The notes under the pieces were generated by a model that ran no database searches, was not told where the DNA came from, and saw nothing but the letters and a program-made list of their open reading frames with translations. Both the position numbers and the translations under genes were made by a program. Shown in pieces: positions 24,000-34,685 of a stretch of DNA of 54,127 bases; positions within the stretch are counted from its first letter, which is position 1; each line of letters starts with the position of its first letter. The stretch covers positions 1 to 54,127 of the forward strand of contig JAUXWC010000111.1 of NCBI GenBank assembly GCA_030685025.1, written 5' to 3'. The stretch comes from Rhodoferax sp. (GTDB lineage: Bacteria; Pseudomonadota; Gammaproteobacteria; Burkholderiales; Burkholderiaceae_C).

Positions 24000-25219
24000 A
24001 TGAATCAGTTCCAGGTCATTGTGTTGGCCACCCCGGTGTTCCTGTTGATGGTGTCGTGGCCCTGATTGATTTGCTCTACCAGTTCTGGGTGCACACCGAG
24101 CAGGTCGGCAAACTCGGCTGGTTTGACCGCGTGTTCTGCTCACCGTCCAACCACCGCGTGCACCACGCCGTCAACGACGAGTACCTGGACAAGAACTACG
24201 GCGGCGTTCTGGTGCTGTGGGACCGGCTGTTCGGCAGCTTCCGGCAAGAGGGCACGCCCTGCATCTACGGCACGCGCGGCGCGCTCAACAGTTGGGACCC
24301 GCTGTGGGCCAACGCCGAGGTGTATTGGGCGCTGCTCAAAGACTCGTGGCACGCGGGCAACGCGGTCGACAAGCTGCGGGTCTGGTTGATGCCGCCAGGC
24401 TGGCGGCCGGCTGACGTGGCGCGGCGTTTTCCGAAGCCGGCCTTTGATCTCAAGCAGGTCAGCACCTTTGATCCCCCAGCGAGCCGTACCGTCCAGACGT
24501 TTGCCGCGGTTCAGTTCCTGCTGCTGCTGGCAGGTGTGCTGACGGTGTTGTGGTTTGCCGCCACATGGTCGGCGCTGAGCACCGCCGTCTGGTCGGCCGC
24601 ACTGGGCGCCAGTTTCTGGGCGCTGGGCGCCGTGCTGCAAGGGCGCATCTCGCCACTTGAAGTGCTGCTGATCGAGGCCGCCGCCCTGTCGACCGCCGGC
24701 AGCACCCTGGGCGTGCAGCCGCTGTACTTCCTGTTCAAGCCCTTGACCATGTTGATTGCTATTGTTTATGCAGCATTCAGAGCAAGCAGGACGGGCGGTA
24801 TCACTCGATTTGATGCCCTGCTGATGGCTGCGTTGACGGCCTCGCTGGTGGGCGATGTATTGCTGATGCTGCCGGGCAACTACTTCATCGCGGGTCTGGC
24901 CGCGTTTCTGGTGGGCCACCTGTTCTACATCACACTGTTTCGCCAAGGACAGGTCTGGTTTCCCAGTCGCCTCGCCGTGGTGGGCACGCTGAGCTTTGGC
25001 GCAGCGATGGTCGCCTGGCTGTGGGCCGGCCTGAATGGCCCGGTGCTGAAAATGGCGGTGGCGCTTGGCGCGGGCGTCTTCATGCTCAGCGACTCGCTGA
25101 TTGCGATCAACCGCTTCGTGCAGCCGCTGCCGTTGGCATCGCTGTGGGTGTTGTCGAGCTACTACCTGGCGCAGATTCTGATCGCGCACAACGCCCGACC
25201 TGCGCCGCCGGCGCGCTAA
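24000..25219 (+). pseudogene. sterol desaturase/YhhN lysoplasmalogenase fusion gene with an internal deletion
   Basis: The ATG at 24000 starts MNQFQVIVLATPVFLLM, a plausible N-terminus, but the frame stops at 24065. The frame from 24056 continues as the C-terminal part of a fatty-acid-hydroxylase/sterol-desaturase domain (LLYQFWVHTEQVGKLGW, SNHRVHHAVND, KNYGGVLVLWDRLFG). After about residue 145 follows a YhhN-type multi-helix membrane domain (GDVLLMLPGNYFIAGLAAFLVGH). The first membrane helices and His boxes of the desaturase are missing, so that half is dead. The YhhN half might still be made from an internal start. Its 3' end abuts ruvB tail to tail. Confidence 0.72.
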
Positions 25220-26293
25220 TCAGACGCCAAACAGATCCGTGCCGGCGCCGTCGCCACGACTGGCTGGCGGCGCGACACCCAGGTGCCGGTAGGCCGCCAG
25301 GGTAGCAATGCGCCCGCGTGGCGTGCGCTGCAGAAAGCCCTGCTGGATCAGATAGGGCTCGATCACGTCCTCAATCGTCTCGCGCTCTTCGCCAATGCTG
25401 GCGGCGATGTTGTCCAGACCAACCGGGCCGCCGTCAAAGCGATGGATCACCGCTTCGAGCAACTTGCGGTCCATCACGTCAAAGCCTTGCGGGTCCACGT
25501 CCAGCATGGCCAGCGCCCGGTTGGCAATGTCCAGGGTGATCTCGCCCACGCCCTTGACGTCGGCAAAATCGCGCACGCGGCGCAGCAGGCGGTTGGCAAT
25601 GCGCGGCGTGCCGCGTGAACGCCGGGCAATCTCGAATCCGCCAGACTCGTCGGTGGGGACTTTGAGCAGGCCGGCACTGCGCTTGACGATGCGTGCCAGT
25701 TCTTGCGCGGTGTAGAACTCCAGGCGCGCGACGATGCCAAAACGGTCGCGCAGCGGGTTGGTCAGCATGCCGGCGCGGGTGGTGGCGCCCACCAGCGTGA
25801 ACGGCTGCAAGTCGAGCTTGATGGAGCGCGCCGCCGGGCCTTCACCGATCATGATGTCGATCTGGTAGTCCTCCAGCGCGGGGTACAAGATCTCCTCCAC
25901 GACGGGCGAGAGGCGATGGATCTCGTCGATGAACAGAACGTCGTTCTTTTCCAGGTTGGTCAGCAGCGCGGCCAGATCCTTGGGCTTCTCCAGTACCGGG
26001 CCGCTGGTCTGACGCAGGTTCACCCCGAGTTCCTGCGCAATGATGTGCGACAGCGTGGTCTTGCCCAGCCCAGGCGGGCCGAACAGCAACACATGGTCCA
26101 GCGCCTCGTCGCGCTTGCGCGCCGCGCCGATGAAGATCTCCAACTGCTCGCGCACCTTGATTTGCCCGATGTACTCGTCGAGCAGCTTGGGACGCAAGGC
26201 GCGCTCGATCGCTTCCTCGCCCGGCGACGCGGGCGCTGCCGACACCACGCGTTTGGCGGGCGGAAGGACGAAGTCGTCGGTCTGAATACTCAC
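25220..26293 (-). CDS. ruvB: Holliday junction branch migration helicase RuvB
   Basis: 357 aa AAA+ ATPase. Walker A is [15 protein letters not shown], Walker [11 protein letters not shown], sensor 1 [11 protein letters not shown], arginine finger region [14 protein letters not shown], and the C-terminal winged helix ends with [15 protein letters not shown]. It drives branch migration with RuvA. ruvA is not adjacent but 2 kb upstream on the same strand, beyond the carbonic anhydrase gene. Confidence 0.98.
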   Translation of the reverse strand: MSIQTDDFVLPPAKRVVSAAPASPGEEAIERALRPKLLDEYIGQIKVREQLEIFIGAARKRDEALDHVLLFGPPGLGKTTLSHIIAQELGVNLRQTSGPVLEKPKDLAALLTNLEKNDVLFIDEIHRLSPVVEEILYPALEDYQIDIMIGEGPAARSIKLDLQPFTLVGATTRAGMLTNPLRDRFGIVARLEFYTAQELARIVKRSAGLLKVPTDESGGFEIARRSRGTPRIANRLLRRVRDFADVKGVGEITLDIANRALAMLDVDPQGFDVMDRKLLEAVIHRFDGGPVGLDNIAASIGEERETIEDVIEPYLIQQGFLQRTPRGRIATLAAYRHLGVAPPASRGDGAGTDLFGV

Positions 26294-26506
26294 GGCAGAT
26301 CAGTGGACTGAAAGAGGGGGACCGCGCAAGCGGTGGCGCTGGCAAGCCTTGACTATAGCCGTTGACTGGCGTGATCACCCTCAGCCGCAGCGCGCCAGCG
26401 CCGTGGTTCAAGTGTGTCGCTACATCTGCCGATATGAGCTGTAGTCCCGTCACGCTGTGTGCGGGTCGAGCTTGCAACAGACCCGTCCAATGCGTACGCT
26501 GACACC

Positions 26507-27667
26507 ATGACCCGCACCCCCAGGTCCGACCGATCCCACCCAGCGGGGGGTGCTTGGTGTTGTCTGCATGCTGCCGCGGCTTTGCTTGTGCTGGCAGGTT
26601 TGCTGCATCCGGCCAGGGCGCTGGCCGCCGATCCGGCGCGCGGCGCCGCCAGTGCGCCCACCAGCGCCACCGCCAAACCGGCAGCCAAGGCGGCCAGCAA
26701 GCCCGCCGAAGCCGAGGCCGCAGGCAAAAGCGTCGGCGACCAGGTCCGCGACGCTGTGGCCGGCGGCGTTTCGCCCAAACGTTTGACGCTGGTCGTCAGT
26801 GGCAAGGAGAAGAAGTACATCACGGTTGAGCCCCGCGGACCGATCGAGTATCCAGCCAAACCGGCAGAGCCCGAGCACGACGGCGCCAAGTCGGCGGGCT
26901 CCAGCAAACGGCCGGTGACACGGCCGTCCACGGGCCACGCAGGCGCGCGCGCCAAGGCCGCCGCGATGGCCGGGCACGACGCCGAGGCACACTGGGCGTA
27001 CGAGGGTGACTCCGGTCCGCAGGCCTGGGGCAAACTCAAGCCCGATTTCAACCTGTGCGCGATGGGCAAACGTCAGTCGCCGATCAACATCGAGGACGGC
27101 GCGACGCTGCAAGGCCCCGCCGAGCCGCTGCAGTTTCACTACCTGGCCAGCGGCGCGAGTGTGGTCAACAACGGGCACACGATCCAGGTGGACATGCTGG
27201 GCGAGAACTTCATCACGGTGCGGGGCTCGAACTACAAGCTCGTGCAACTGCACTTTCACCACCCCAGTGAGGAACGGGTCAACTTCAAGAGTTTTGCGAT
27301 GGTGGCCCACCTGGTGCACAAGAATGCAGAAGGACAATTGGCAGTTGTGGCGGTGCTGCTGGAGCCGGGCGCGGCCAATGCCGTCATCAACAGCGTATGG
27401 ACCTACATGCCGCTGGACGCCGGTGACCGTGTGCGCATGCCCACGGATTCGCTTGATCTGACGGCGCTGCTGCCCAAGGACCAGCGCTACTACCAGTTCC
27501 TGGGTTCGCTCACCACGCCGCCCTGCACCGAGGGGGTGTTGTGGATGGTGCTCAAGACACCTACCACCATCAGCCGCGAACAGATCAAGCTGTTCGCGCA
27601 ACTGTTCCCCAACAATGCGCGGCCGGTTCAGCCGCTCAACAATCGGCCGGTGCGGGAGGCCCAGTAG
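26507..27667 (+). CDS. alpha-type carbonic anhydrase with long Ala/Lys-rich N-terminal extension
   Basis: 386 aa. A signal-like hydrophobic stretch (about residues 20-40) and a low-complexity Ala/Lys/Pro region precede the catalytic domain. From about residue 165 it matches alpha carbonic anhydrases: HWAYEGDSGPQAWG, RQSPINIEDG, the zinc ligands in LHFHHPSEE and MVAHLVHKN, and LTTPPCTEGVLW. It hydrates CO2 in the periplasm. The extension is unusual for the family and could be a linker to the envelope. It lies on the opposite strand between ruvA and ruvB. Confidence 0.88.
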   Translation: MTRTPRSDRSHPAGGAWCCLHAAAALLVLAGLLHPARALAADPARGAASAPTSATAKPAAKAASKPAEAEAAGKSVGDQVRDAVAGGVSPKRLTLVVSGKEKKYITVEPRGPIEYPAKPAEPEHDGAKSAGSSKRPVTRPSTGHAGARAKAAAMAGHDAEAHWAYEGDSGPQAWGKLKPDFNLCAMGKRQSPINIEDGATLQGPAEPLQFHYLASGASVVNNGHTIQVDMLGENFITVRGSNYKLVQLHFHHPSEERVNFKSFAMVAHLVHKNAEGQLAVVAVLLEPGAANAVINSVWTYMPLDAGDRVRMPTDSLDLTALLPKDQRYYQFLGSLTTPPCTEGVLWMVLKTPTTISREQIKLFAQLFPNNARPVQPLNNRPVREAQ

Positions 27668-27726
27668 AGCGCGGCCCCCACGCTGGCGGACGGCGTGTGA
27701 AGTCGTGGTCTGCGCGGCATCGTTTG

Positions 27727-28232
27727 CTTAACACACCCCCTATCCCCCGGCCCCTTTCCACCCTCGCCAGGGCGGAAAGGGGGGCCTCATTTGGTGTTTG
27801 GCCATCTGGGAATGCTTCCACGGCGCGACGGTCGCGACTGCTGCTTCCGGGCAAGATGGGTCACGAGCGGTCGTAGCAGGCTCCGATGTGACGGCACACA
27901 CGCTGGCTGGCCGCTGCGCGCCAGCGACGAGACGGGTCGGGTTCCGATCCGCACGCACTGGATTGCGGGTCAAGCCCGCAATGACAAGTTCTTGCGCCGC
28001 GCCCTGCCGTTACCCCGAACACACTATTCGTCATCCCGGACTCGATCCGGGATCCACACCGCGCAGACCCGCCCCCGGCGCTCGGAACTCGTGCCCTGAG
28101 TTCCTGCCTCGCCAACCCCGATTTCAACGGTTCCCGGTTTACCCGGTGATTCACCGCGCGGTCAAATGAGGCTCCCCCTTTCCGCCCTGGCGAGGGTGGA
28201 AAGGGGGTTGGGGGGATAGGGGGTGTGTTAAG
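27727..28232. repeat. nested inverted-repeat structure in the carbonic anhydrase-ruvA gap
   Basis: Outer arms 27727-27793 and 28163-28232 are almost perfect complements of each other; each arm is itself palindromic (CCCTTTCC...GGAAAGGG). Inside lie two smaller palindromes, ATTGCGGG/CCCGCAAT (27959-27985) and ATCCCGGA/TCCGGGAT (28030-28056), which together form TGGAT...ATGAC and GTCAT...ATCCA, also in inverted order. The region has no convincing gene. It looks like repeat elements that inserted into each other; the outer arms could fold into a very large cruciform. Confidence 0.85.
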
Positions 28233-28261
28233 AAAGGGCGGCGAAACCCGGCCGTGAGCGG

Positions 28262-28834
28262 TCAGCGCGCCAAAGCCCGCAGCGCCAGCTTGATGCCATC
28301 ACTAACGCCAACATCAACCGGTAGCGCCTTCAAAGAAAGCGCTGCCTCCTTGTCGCTATAACCCAAGGCCAGCAAGGCGTGCAGGATGTCGGCCTGTGCA
28401 TCGCTGGTGACACTGGTCAGCACACCGATGTCGGCCCCGAGTTTGCCCTTGAGCTCCAACAAGAGACGCTCGGCGGTCTTTTTGCCAATCCCCGGCACCT
28501 TGGTCAAGCGGCCCGACTCCTGTAGCGTCACCGCCTGCGCCAGTTCACTGACACTCATGCCCGACAACACCGACAGTGCCGTGCGCGGCCCCACGCCAGA
28601 GATCTTGATGAGCTGGCGAAACGCTTCGCGCTCCTGGCTTGATGCAAAACCGAACAGAATCTGCGCGTCTTCACGCACCACGAAGTGTGTCAACAGACTG
28701 ACTTTGTCACCCAGACCAGGCAGGTTGTAGAAGGTGCTCATCGGCACCTGCACCTCGTAGCCCACGCCGTTGCAGTCCACCAGCACCTGCGGTGGATTCT
28801 TGTCGCCCAGGGTGCCGGTTAACTTGCCAATCAT
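28262..28834 (-). CDS. ruvA: Holliday junction binding protein RuvA
   Basis: 190 aa. Domain I starts [12 protein letters not shown]; two helix-hairpin-helix motifs are visible ([18 protein letters not shown] and [19 protein letters not shown]); the C-terminal domain that contacts RuvB follows ([17 protein letters not shown]). RuvA binds four-way junctions and loads RuvB. The start is divergent from ybeZ with about 40 bases between. Confidence 0.97.
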   Translation of the reverse strand: MIGKLTGTLGDKNPPQVLVDCNGVGYEVQVPMSTFYNLPGLGDKVSLLTHFVVREDAQILFGFASSQEREAFRQLIKISGVGPRTALSVLSGMSVSELAQAVTLQESGRLTKVPGIGKKTAERLLLELKGKLGADIGVLTSVTSDAQADILHALLALGYSDKEAALSLKALPVDVGVSDGIKLALRALAR

Positions 28835-28875
28835 TTCTTGCCTATCATTGCGTGTTGCAGCGAGGAATTATCAAC

Positions 28876-29806
<931 letters not shown>

Positions 29807-29817
<11 letters not shown>

Positions 29818-30265
29818 AGCGCTCAGCCTGTCGTTGCAGTTTGGGCCGATTGACGACCCGGCCCTGCACCGCGCCGCGCTGCCACGCCACAGTGTGATGC
29901 GCTGGGTCCGCCACGCCCTGGAATGCGACGCGGAAATGACGGTGCGCGTCGTCGATGCCGCCGAAGGCCAGGCGCTGAACCGCGACTACCGCCACAAGAA
30001 CTACGCCACCAATGTGCTGACCTTCGACTACAGCCAGACACCGGTGGTCAAGGCCGATCTGGTTTTGTGCGCGCCAGTGGTCGCCCGGGAGGCCAAGGAG
30101 CAGGGCAAGTCCTTGCAGGCCCACTATGCGCATCTGTTGGTGCACGGCACGCTGCACGCCCAGGGCTGGGACCATGAAGCCAGCAAGAAGGCGGCGCAAG
30201 CGATGGAAGCGCGTGAGACGTTGATTCTGGCAGGGCTGGGGTTTGAAGACCCCTATTGGGCGTGA
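29807..30265 (+). CDS. ybeY: endoribonuclease YbeY
   Basis: 152 aa. The metal-binding signature [11 protein letters not shown] is present (three His), preceded by [19 protein letters not shown] and [12 protein letters not shown]. YbeY matures the 16S rRNA 3' end. The ATG at 29807 lies inside the end of ybeZ, as usual for this pair. Confidence 0.95.
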
Positions 30266-30331
30266 GTACCCGAGATCCGTATCGTGCCTCGATGGCTCCC
30301 TGGCCCGGGGTCGGAACGCCGCACCAAGCAA

Positions 30332-30823
30332 TTACAGGGGCACGTTTGCGTCCACCGAATTTGGCTCGGGCGCAATGCGCATCGGAATCGTCACCGGCCC
30401 GTCGTTGATCAAATGCACCTTCATGTTGGCGCCAAAGCGACCCGTTTGCACCACGGCATGCGCGACGCGCGCTTGGCGCACGAAATAGTCGTACAGGCGT
30501 TCCCCCTCCGCGGGCAGGGCGGCGGCCGAAAAACCTGGCCGGTTGCCACGGGACGTATCCGCCGCCAGCGTGAACTGGCTGACGATCAACAGCGCGCCGA
30601 CGGCCCCTTGGCCATTCATATCTTGCACGCTCAGGTTCATCTTGCCTTGCGCGTCGCTGAAGATGCGCAACTTGAGGATCTTGGTCAGCAGTTTGTCGGC
30701 TTGGCGCGTGCTGTCGCCGCGCTCCGCACACACCAGCACCAACAGGCCGGCGCCGATCTGGCCTACGGTCTCCCCGTCCACCACCACACGAGCTGCTTGA
30801 ACGCGTTGAATCAGAGCCAGCAT
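30332..30823 (-). CDS. dtd: D-aminoacyl-tRNA deacylase
   Basis: 163 aa. Begins [18 protein letters not shown]; the catalytic [17 protein letters not shown] block and the GPVTIPM Gly-cis-Pro motif are intact. It removes D-amino acids and glycine mischarged on tRNA. It is convergent with ybeY with 66 bases between. A truncated and a full palindromic element lie upstream. Confidence 0.95.
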   Translation of the reverse strand: MLALIQRVQAARVVVDGETVGQIGAGLLVLVCAERGDSTRQADKLLTKILKLRIFSDAQGKMNLSVQDMNGQGAVGALLIVSQFTLAADTSRGNRPGFSAAALPAEGERLYDYFVRQARVAHAVVQTGRFGANMKVHLINDGPVTIPMRIAPEPNSVDANVPL

Positions 30824-30840
30824 ATCGTGGCCGGTTGGGG

Positions 30841-30955
30841 AAGAGCAAAGCCCGCTTCGCGTGGCTGCGGTCTGTCCCGCAAGGGGACATCCACGATCAG
30901 TTGGGGACAGAGCTGGCCCGCTTCGCGTGGCTGCGGTCTGTCCCGCAAGGTCTCA
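30841..30955 (+). repeat. dispersed palindromic elements, copies 6 (partial) and 7
   Basis: Copy 6 (30841-30884) lacks the left end and starts in the loop (AAAGCCCGCTTCGCG). Copy 7 (30895-30955) is complete: GATCAGTTGGGGACAGAGC ... GTCTGTCCCGCAAGGTCTCA. The two share their loop sequence exactly. The final TCA of copy 7 is the stop codon (TGA) of the minus-strand efflux gene. Confidence 0.85.
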
Positions 30956-31861
30956 GATAAGGTCTTTGGCATCGTCAAAATGGGCCTCCACATCGCTGGG
31001 CAGCAACTGGATGCTGGCGCGCAAACCGGGCACCGCACTCATCAGGGCCTGCTCGACGCTGGTGCGCACCGCCGCCGCGCGCCCGAGTGACCAGGAGGCC
31101 GGCATGTGCATGTGCATGTCAACAAAACGGCGCTGCCCGGAGCGGCGGGTGGTGAGATGATCAAAACGAATGGTGTGGTGCGCAAAGTCGTTCAGCACCT
31201 GCTGTATTTGCGCCAGTACCTCGGGCTCCAGTGCCTCGTCCATCAGGCCCTGGGACGAGCGCCACATCAAGCGCACGCCCTCCTTCAGAATGTTCAGCGC
31301 CACGCCAATGGCGACCACCGCGTCCAGCCACAGCCAACCGGTCAACGCCACCGCGCCAAGACCGACCACCACGCCCACCGAGGTCCAGACATCGGTCACC
31401 AAGTGGCGGGCGTCGGCCTCCAGCGCAATCGAGCGGTGCTCTTTGGCGGCGCGAAACATCACCCAGGCCAGCAAGCCGTTGAGCACCGAACTCAGCACCG
31501 ACAACACCAGCCCCCAGCCCAGCGCCTGCAGGGGTTGAGGATCAAACAGCCGGTGAGCGCCAGCCCAGATGATGCCCATGGCGGCGGCGATGATCAAGAT
31601 GCCCTCGAAGCCGGAAGAAAAATATTCCGCCTTGTGGTGGCCATAGGGATGGTCTTCGTCCGCCGGGCGCTGCGCAATGGTCACCATCATCAAGGCAAAA
31701 ATCGCGCTGGCCAAATTGACGAATGACTCCATGGCGTCGGACAGCAAGCCGACCGAGTCGGTGATGTACCAGGCCAGGGTCTTGAGCGTGATGGTGATGA
31801 TGGCCACCACCACCGACGCCCACAGCAGTCGACGCGGTGTCAGAAACTTGGCGGCAAGCAT
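30953..31861 (-). CDS. cation diffusion facilitator (FieF/YiiP-like)
   Basis: 302 aa. Six predicted helices with the CDF metal site in helix 2 (LLSDAMESFVNLAS) and helix 5 (HLVTDVWTSVGVVVG), plus HPYGHHKAEYFSSGFEG between helices 2 and 3. The C-terminal cytoplasmic domain carries FDHLTTRRSG and VDMHMHMP, typical metal-binding dimer features. Likely exports Zn2+ or Fe2+. ATG 31861 is preferred over GTG 31867, with AAGGTG six bases upstream. It follows tyrS by 12 bases. Its stop codon lies in palindromic element copy 7. Confidence 0.88.
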   Translation of the reverse strand: MLAAKFLTPRRLLWASVVVAIITITLKTLAWYITDSVGLLSDAMESFVNLASAIFALMMVTIAQRPADEDHPYGHHKAEYFSSGFEGILIIAAAMGIIWAGAHRLFDPQPLQALGWGLVLSVLSSVLNGLLAWVMFRAAKEHRSIALEADARHLVTDVWTSVGVVVGLGAVALTGWLWLDAVVAIGVALNILKEGVRLMWRSSQGLMDEALEPEVLAQIQQVLNDFAHHTIRFDHLTTRRSGQRRFVDMHMHMPASWSLGRAAAVRTSVEQALMSAVPGLRASIQLLPSDVEAHFDDAKDLI

Positions 31862-31873
31862 GGGCACCTTGGT

Positions 31874-33118
31874 TCAATCCAGCGTCACCCGCGCGAACTT
31901 GCGCTTGCCAACCTGCAACACGTAGATGCCGGCACCCAGCTTGAGGCTCTTGTCGCTGATCACCACACTGTCAACCCGAACGCCACCGCCGTCGATCAGG
32001 CGGTTACCTTCACCACTGGAGGCGGCAAGTCCGGCCAGCTTCAGCAAAGCGGCAATGCCCACCGCCGCGCCACCTTCGCCCAAGGGCAAGGACAGTTCGG
32101 TGATGTCGTCCGGCACGCCGCCTTTGCTGCGGTTGATGAAATCCTGCTCAGCCGCATCCGCTGCCGCCGCGCTGTGAAAACGCGTGGTGATCTCCTTGGC
32201 CAGCGCCACTTTGGCGTCCTTGGGGTTGCGCCCGGCGTCGACTTCAGCTCTCAGGGTGGCGATGTGGGCCTCGGACTTGAAGCTCAGCAAGGTGTACCAA
32301 CGCCACATCAGGACGTCCGAAATACTCAGCACCTTGGCGAACATGGTGTTGGCGTCTTCGGAGATGCCGATGTAGTTGTTCTTGCTCTTGGACATCTTCT
32401 CGATGCCGTCCAACCCCTCCAGGAGAGGCATGGTCAGGATGCACTGTGGCTCCTGCCCGTACTCAGCCTGTAGGTGACGACCCACTAACAAGTTGAATTT
32501 CTGGTCCGTGCCACCCAGTTCCAGATCGCTCTTGAGCGCCACGCTGTCGTAGCCCTGCATCAGCGGGTAGAGGAACTCGTGCACGCTGATTGACGCGCCG
32601 GATTTGAACCGGTCGTGGAAATCGTTGCGCTCCATCATGCGCGCCACGGTGTAGCGCGAGGCCAGTTGGATCATGCCGCGCGAGCCCAGCGCGTCGCCCC
32701 ACTCGCTGTTGTAGCGAATCTCAGTCCGGGCTGGGTCCAGCACCATGGAGGCCTGGCGGTAGTAGGTCTGGGCGTTGGCCTCGATTTGCTCCCGGGTCAG
32801 GGGTGGCCGGGTGCTGTTGCGCCCCGATGGGTCGCCAATCAGGGTTGTGAAATCACCAATGAGGAAGATCACGGTGTGGCCGAGGTCCTGCAACTGGCGC
32901 AGCTTATTGAGCACGACGGTATGCCCGACGTGGATGTCCGGCGCGGTCGGATCGAGGCCCAGCTTGATGCGCAAGGGGGTGCCGCTGGCGTCGGAACGGG
33001 CCAGCTTCTTGAGCCAATCCTCCTGCGGGATCAGTTCCTCACAACCCCTCAAGGTAATCGCCATCGCCTCGCGAACGCGGTCGGTGATCGGAAAGGCAGT
33101 TGATGGGGCTTGATTCAT
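31874..33118 (-). CDS. tyrS: tyrosyl-tRNA synthetase
   Basis: 414 aa class I synthetase. The HIGH motif appears as HVGHTVVLN and the KMSKS motif as IEKMSKSKNNY. LGLDPTAPD, the YPLMQGYDSV substrate block and a C-terminal S4 domain (GGVRVDSVVISDKSLKLGAG) are in order. This is the TyrZ-like branch by its HVGH and KMSKS spelling, as inference. It is divergent from the M23 peptidase gene. Confidence 0.96.
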   Translation of the reverse strand: MNQAPSTAFPITDRVREAMAITLRGCEELIPQEDWLKKLARSDASGTPLRIKLGLDPTAPDIHVGHTVVLNKLRQLQDLGHTVIFLIGDFTTLIGDPSGRNSTRPPLTREQIEANAQTYYRQASMVLDPARTEIRYNSEWGDALGSRGMIQLASRYTVARMMERNDFHDRFKSGASISVHEFLYPLMQGYDSVALKSDLELGGTDQKFNLLVGRHLQAEYGQEPQCILTMPLLEGLDGIEKMSKSKNNYIGISEDANTMFAKVLSISDVLMWRWYTLLSFKSEAHIATLRAEVDAGRNPKDAKVALAKEITTRFHSAAAADAAEQDFINRSKGGVPDDITELSLPLGEGGAAVGIAALLKLAGLAASSGEGNRLIDGGGVRVDSVVISDKSLKLGAGIYVLQVGKRKFARVTLD

Positions 33119-33260
33119 AAGGGTTTTTCCAGATGTCTGTGCGGTAGGAGCCGGTATACTTGCGGCTCGCCGTTGCGCTCAATTTTAAGTGGCGAAGTTC
33201 GGGTGTCGGCCCGCCGCTCACGGCGGGGACCACCAATCAGTCAATTTCTGGGATTCACTC

Positions 33261-34661
33261 TTGGTCAACGGCCTCGCTTCCGTCGGTAGTTCCTTCTTGA
33301 CCACATCAGGTCAGATCATCCAACAACACCCCAAACGACTGGTTGCGCTGTTGGCTGCCTTGCTGGTGGGCGGCGCCGGTGGTGCGTTTGCCGTGGCCAA
33401 CCTGGCGCCGGACGCCGCCGACTTGCCGGTGCGTCAGGTACTGGAGGCGGTGCAACCGCTGCCCTTGCTGGCGCAGGCCGAGGCGCTGGACTTCCACCAG
33501 TTCCGACTGTTTCGCTCCGAGACCACCCGTTCGACCGACTCCGCCGATTCGTTGTTGGGTCGACTGGGCATCAGCGATGCCGCGGCCGCCGCGTTCATTC
33601 GCACTGACAGCATGGCTCGCCAGGTCCTGCTGGGCCGGGGCGGGCGCAACGTCAGTGTCGAAGCCAGCGACGACAACACCCTGTTCAAGCTGAGCGCCCG
33701 CTGGAGTGCCGATGACGACGGTCACTTCAAGCGCCTGGTGATTGAGCGGGCCGCGCAAGGTTTCAAGTCGCGCGTTGAATCTGGCGACCTCAGCGCCTCG
33801 ACCCGTCTGGCGAGTGGAACAATTCAGTCCTCCCTGTTCGCTGCCACCGACGAAGCCAGGATTCCCGATTCGGTGGCGGTCCAGTTGGCCGAGATTTTTG
33901 CCGGCGATATCGATTTCCATCGTGCCTTGCGCAAGGGGGACCGCTTCTCGGTGGTGTACGAAACGCTCGAAGGTGATGGCGAGCCGATGCGCAGCGGTCG
34001 CGTGCTGAGCGCCGAGTTTGTCAACCGCGGCAAAACCTTCCAGGCGATGTGGTTCCAGAACCCCACGGCCAGCGTTGCCGACGTCGGTGGCACGGCAACG
34101 GCCAGCGCCAGACCGCAAAAGGGCGGCTACTACACGCTGGAAGGCCAGAGCCTGCGCCGCGCCTATCTGGCCTCCCCGATGGAGTTCTCGCGCGTCAGCA
34201 GCGCCTTCAAGATGCGCTTCCACCCGATTCTGCAGAAGTGGCGGGCCCACCTGGGGGTGGACTACGCAGCGCCCACCGGCACGGCCGTGCGCAGCGTTGG
34301 CGACGGTGTGGTCGAATTTGCCGGTGTGCAAAACGGTTTTGGCAACGTGGTCATGATCAAGCACCGCAACAACCACAGCACGGTTTACGCCCATTTGAGT
34401 CGCATCCATGTGCGCAAGGGCCAAAGCGTCTACCAAGGCCAAAACGTCGGAGCCGTGGGCGCCACCGGTTGGGCAACCGGGCCGCATCTGCACTTCGAGT
34501 TCCGTGTCAATGGCGCCCACCAGGACCCCCTGACGATTGCCAAGAACAGCGAAGCAATTCCGGTGGCCGCCTCGGCGAAGCCGCTGTTCGACCGGGAAGC
34601 GTCATTCGCCAAACTGCTGTTGGGCGCTGCGGCGACGGTGCAGCAGAGCACTGCGCAGTAG
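33261..34661 (+). CDS. M23 family metallopeptidase (LytM domain)
   Basis: 466 aa. One N-terminal membrane helix (RLVALLAALLVGGAGGAFAV), a middle domain with LysM/OapA-like features, then the LytM domain with zinc ligands in HLGVDYAAPTG and HLHFEFR. It cuts peptidoglycan cross-bridges or activates amidases during division. The start is taken as TTG 33261, where related proteins begin; a GTG at 33189 is the longest option. anmK follows after 24 bases, so cell-wall turnover functions are grouped. Confidence 0.88.
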   Translation: MVNGLASVGSSFLTTSGQIIQQHPKRLVALLAALLVGGAGGAFAVANLAPDAADLPVRQVLEAVQPLPLLAQAEALDFHQFRLFRSETTRSTDSADSLLGRLGISDAAAAAFIRTDSMARQVLLGRGGRNVSVEASDDNTLFKLSARWSADDDGHFKRLVIERAAQGFKSRVESGDLSASTRLASGTIQSSLFAATDEARIPDSVAVQLAEIFAGDIDFHRALRKGDRFSVVYETLEGDGEPMRSGRVLSAEFVNRGKTFQAMWFQNPTASVADVGGTATASARPQKGGYYTLEGQSLRRAYLASPMEFSRVSSAFKMRFHPILQKWRAHLGVDYAAPTGTAVRSVGDGVVEFAGVQNGFGNVVMIKHRNNHSTVYAHLSRIHVRKGQSVYQGQNVGAVGATGWATGPHLHFEFRVNGAHQDPLTIAKNSEAIPVAASAKPLFDREASFAKLLLGAAATVQQSTAQ

Positions 34662-34685
34662 GCGCGCGGCCAACCGCAAGCACCG

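Noticed and set aside
27798-28169. Short open frame between carbonic anhydrase and ruvA
   Set aside because: It runs through the inner palindromes and has no Shine-Dalgarno or motif.
33306-34520. 404-codon minus-strand open frame
   Set aside because: Antisense to the M23 peptidase gene, with no domain visible.
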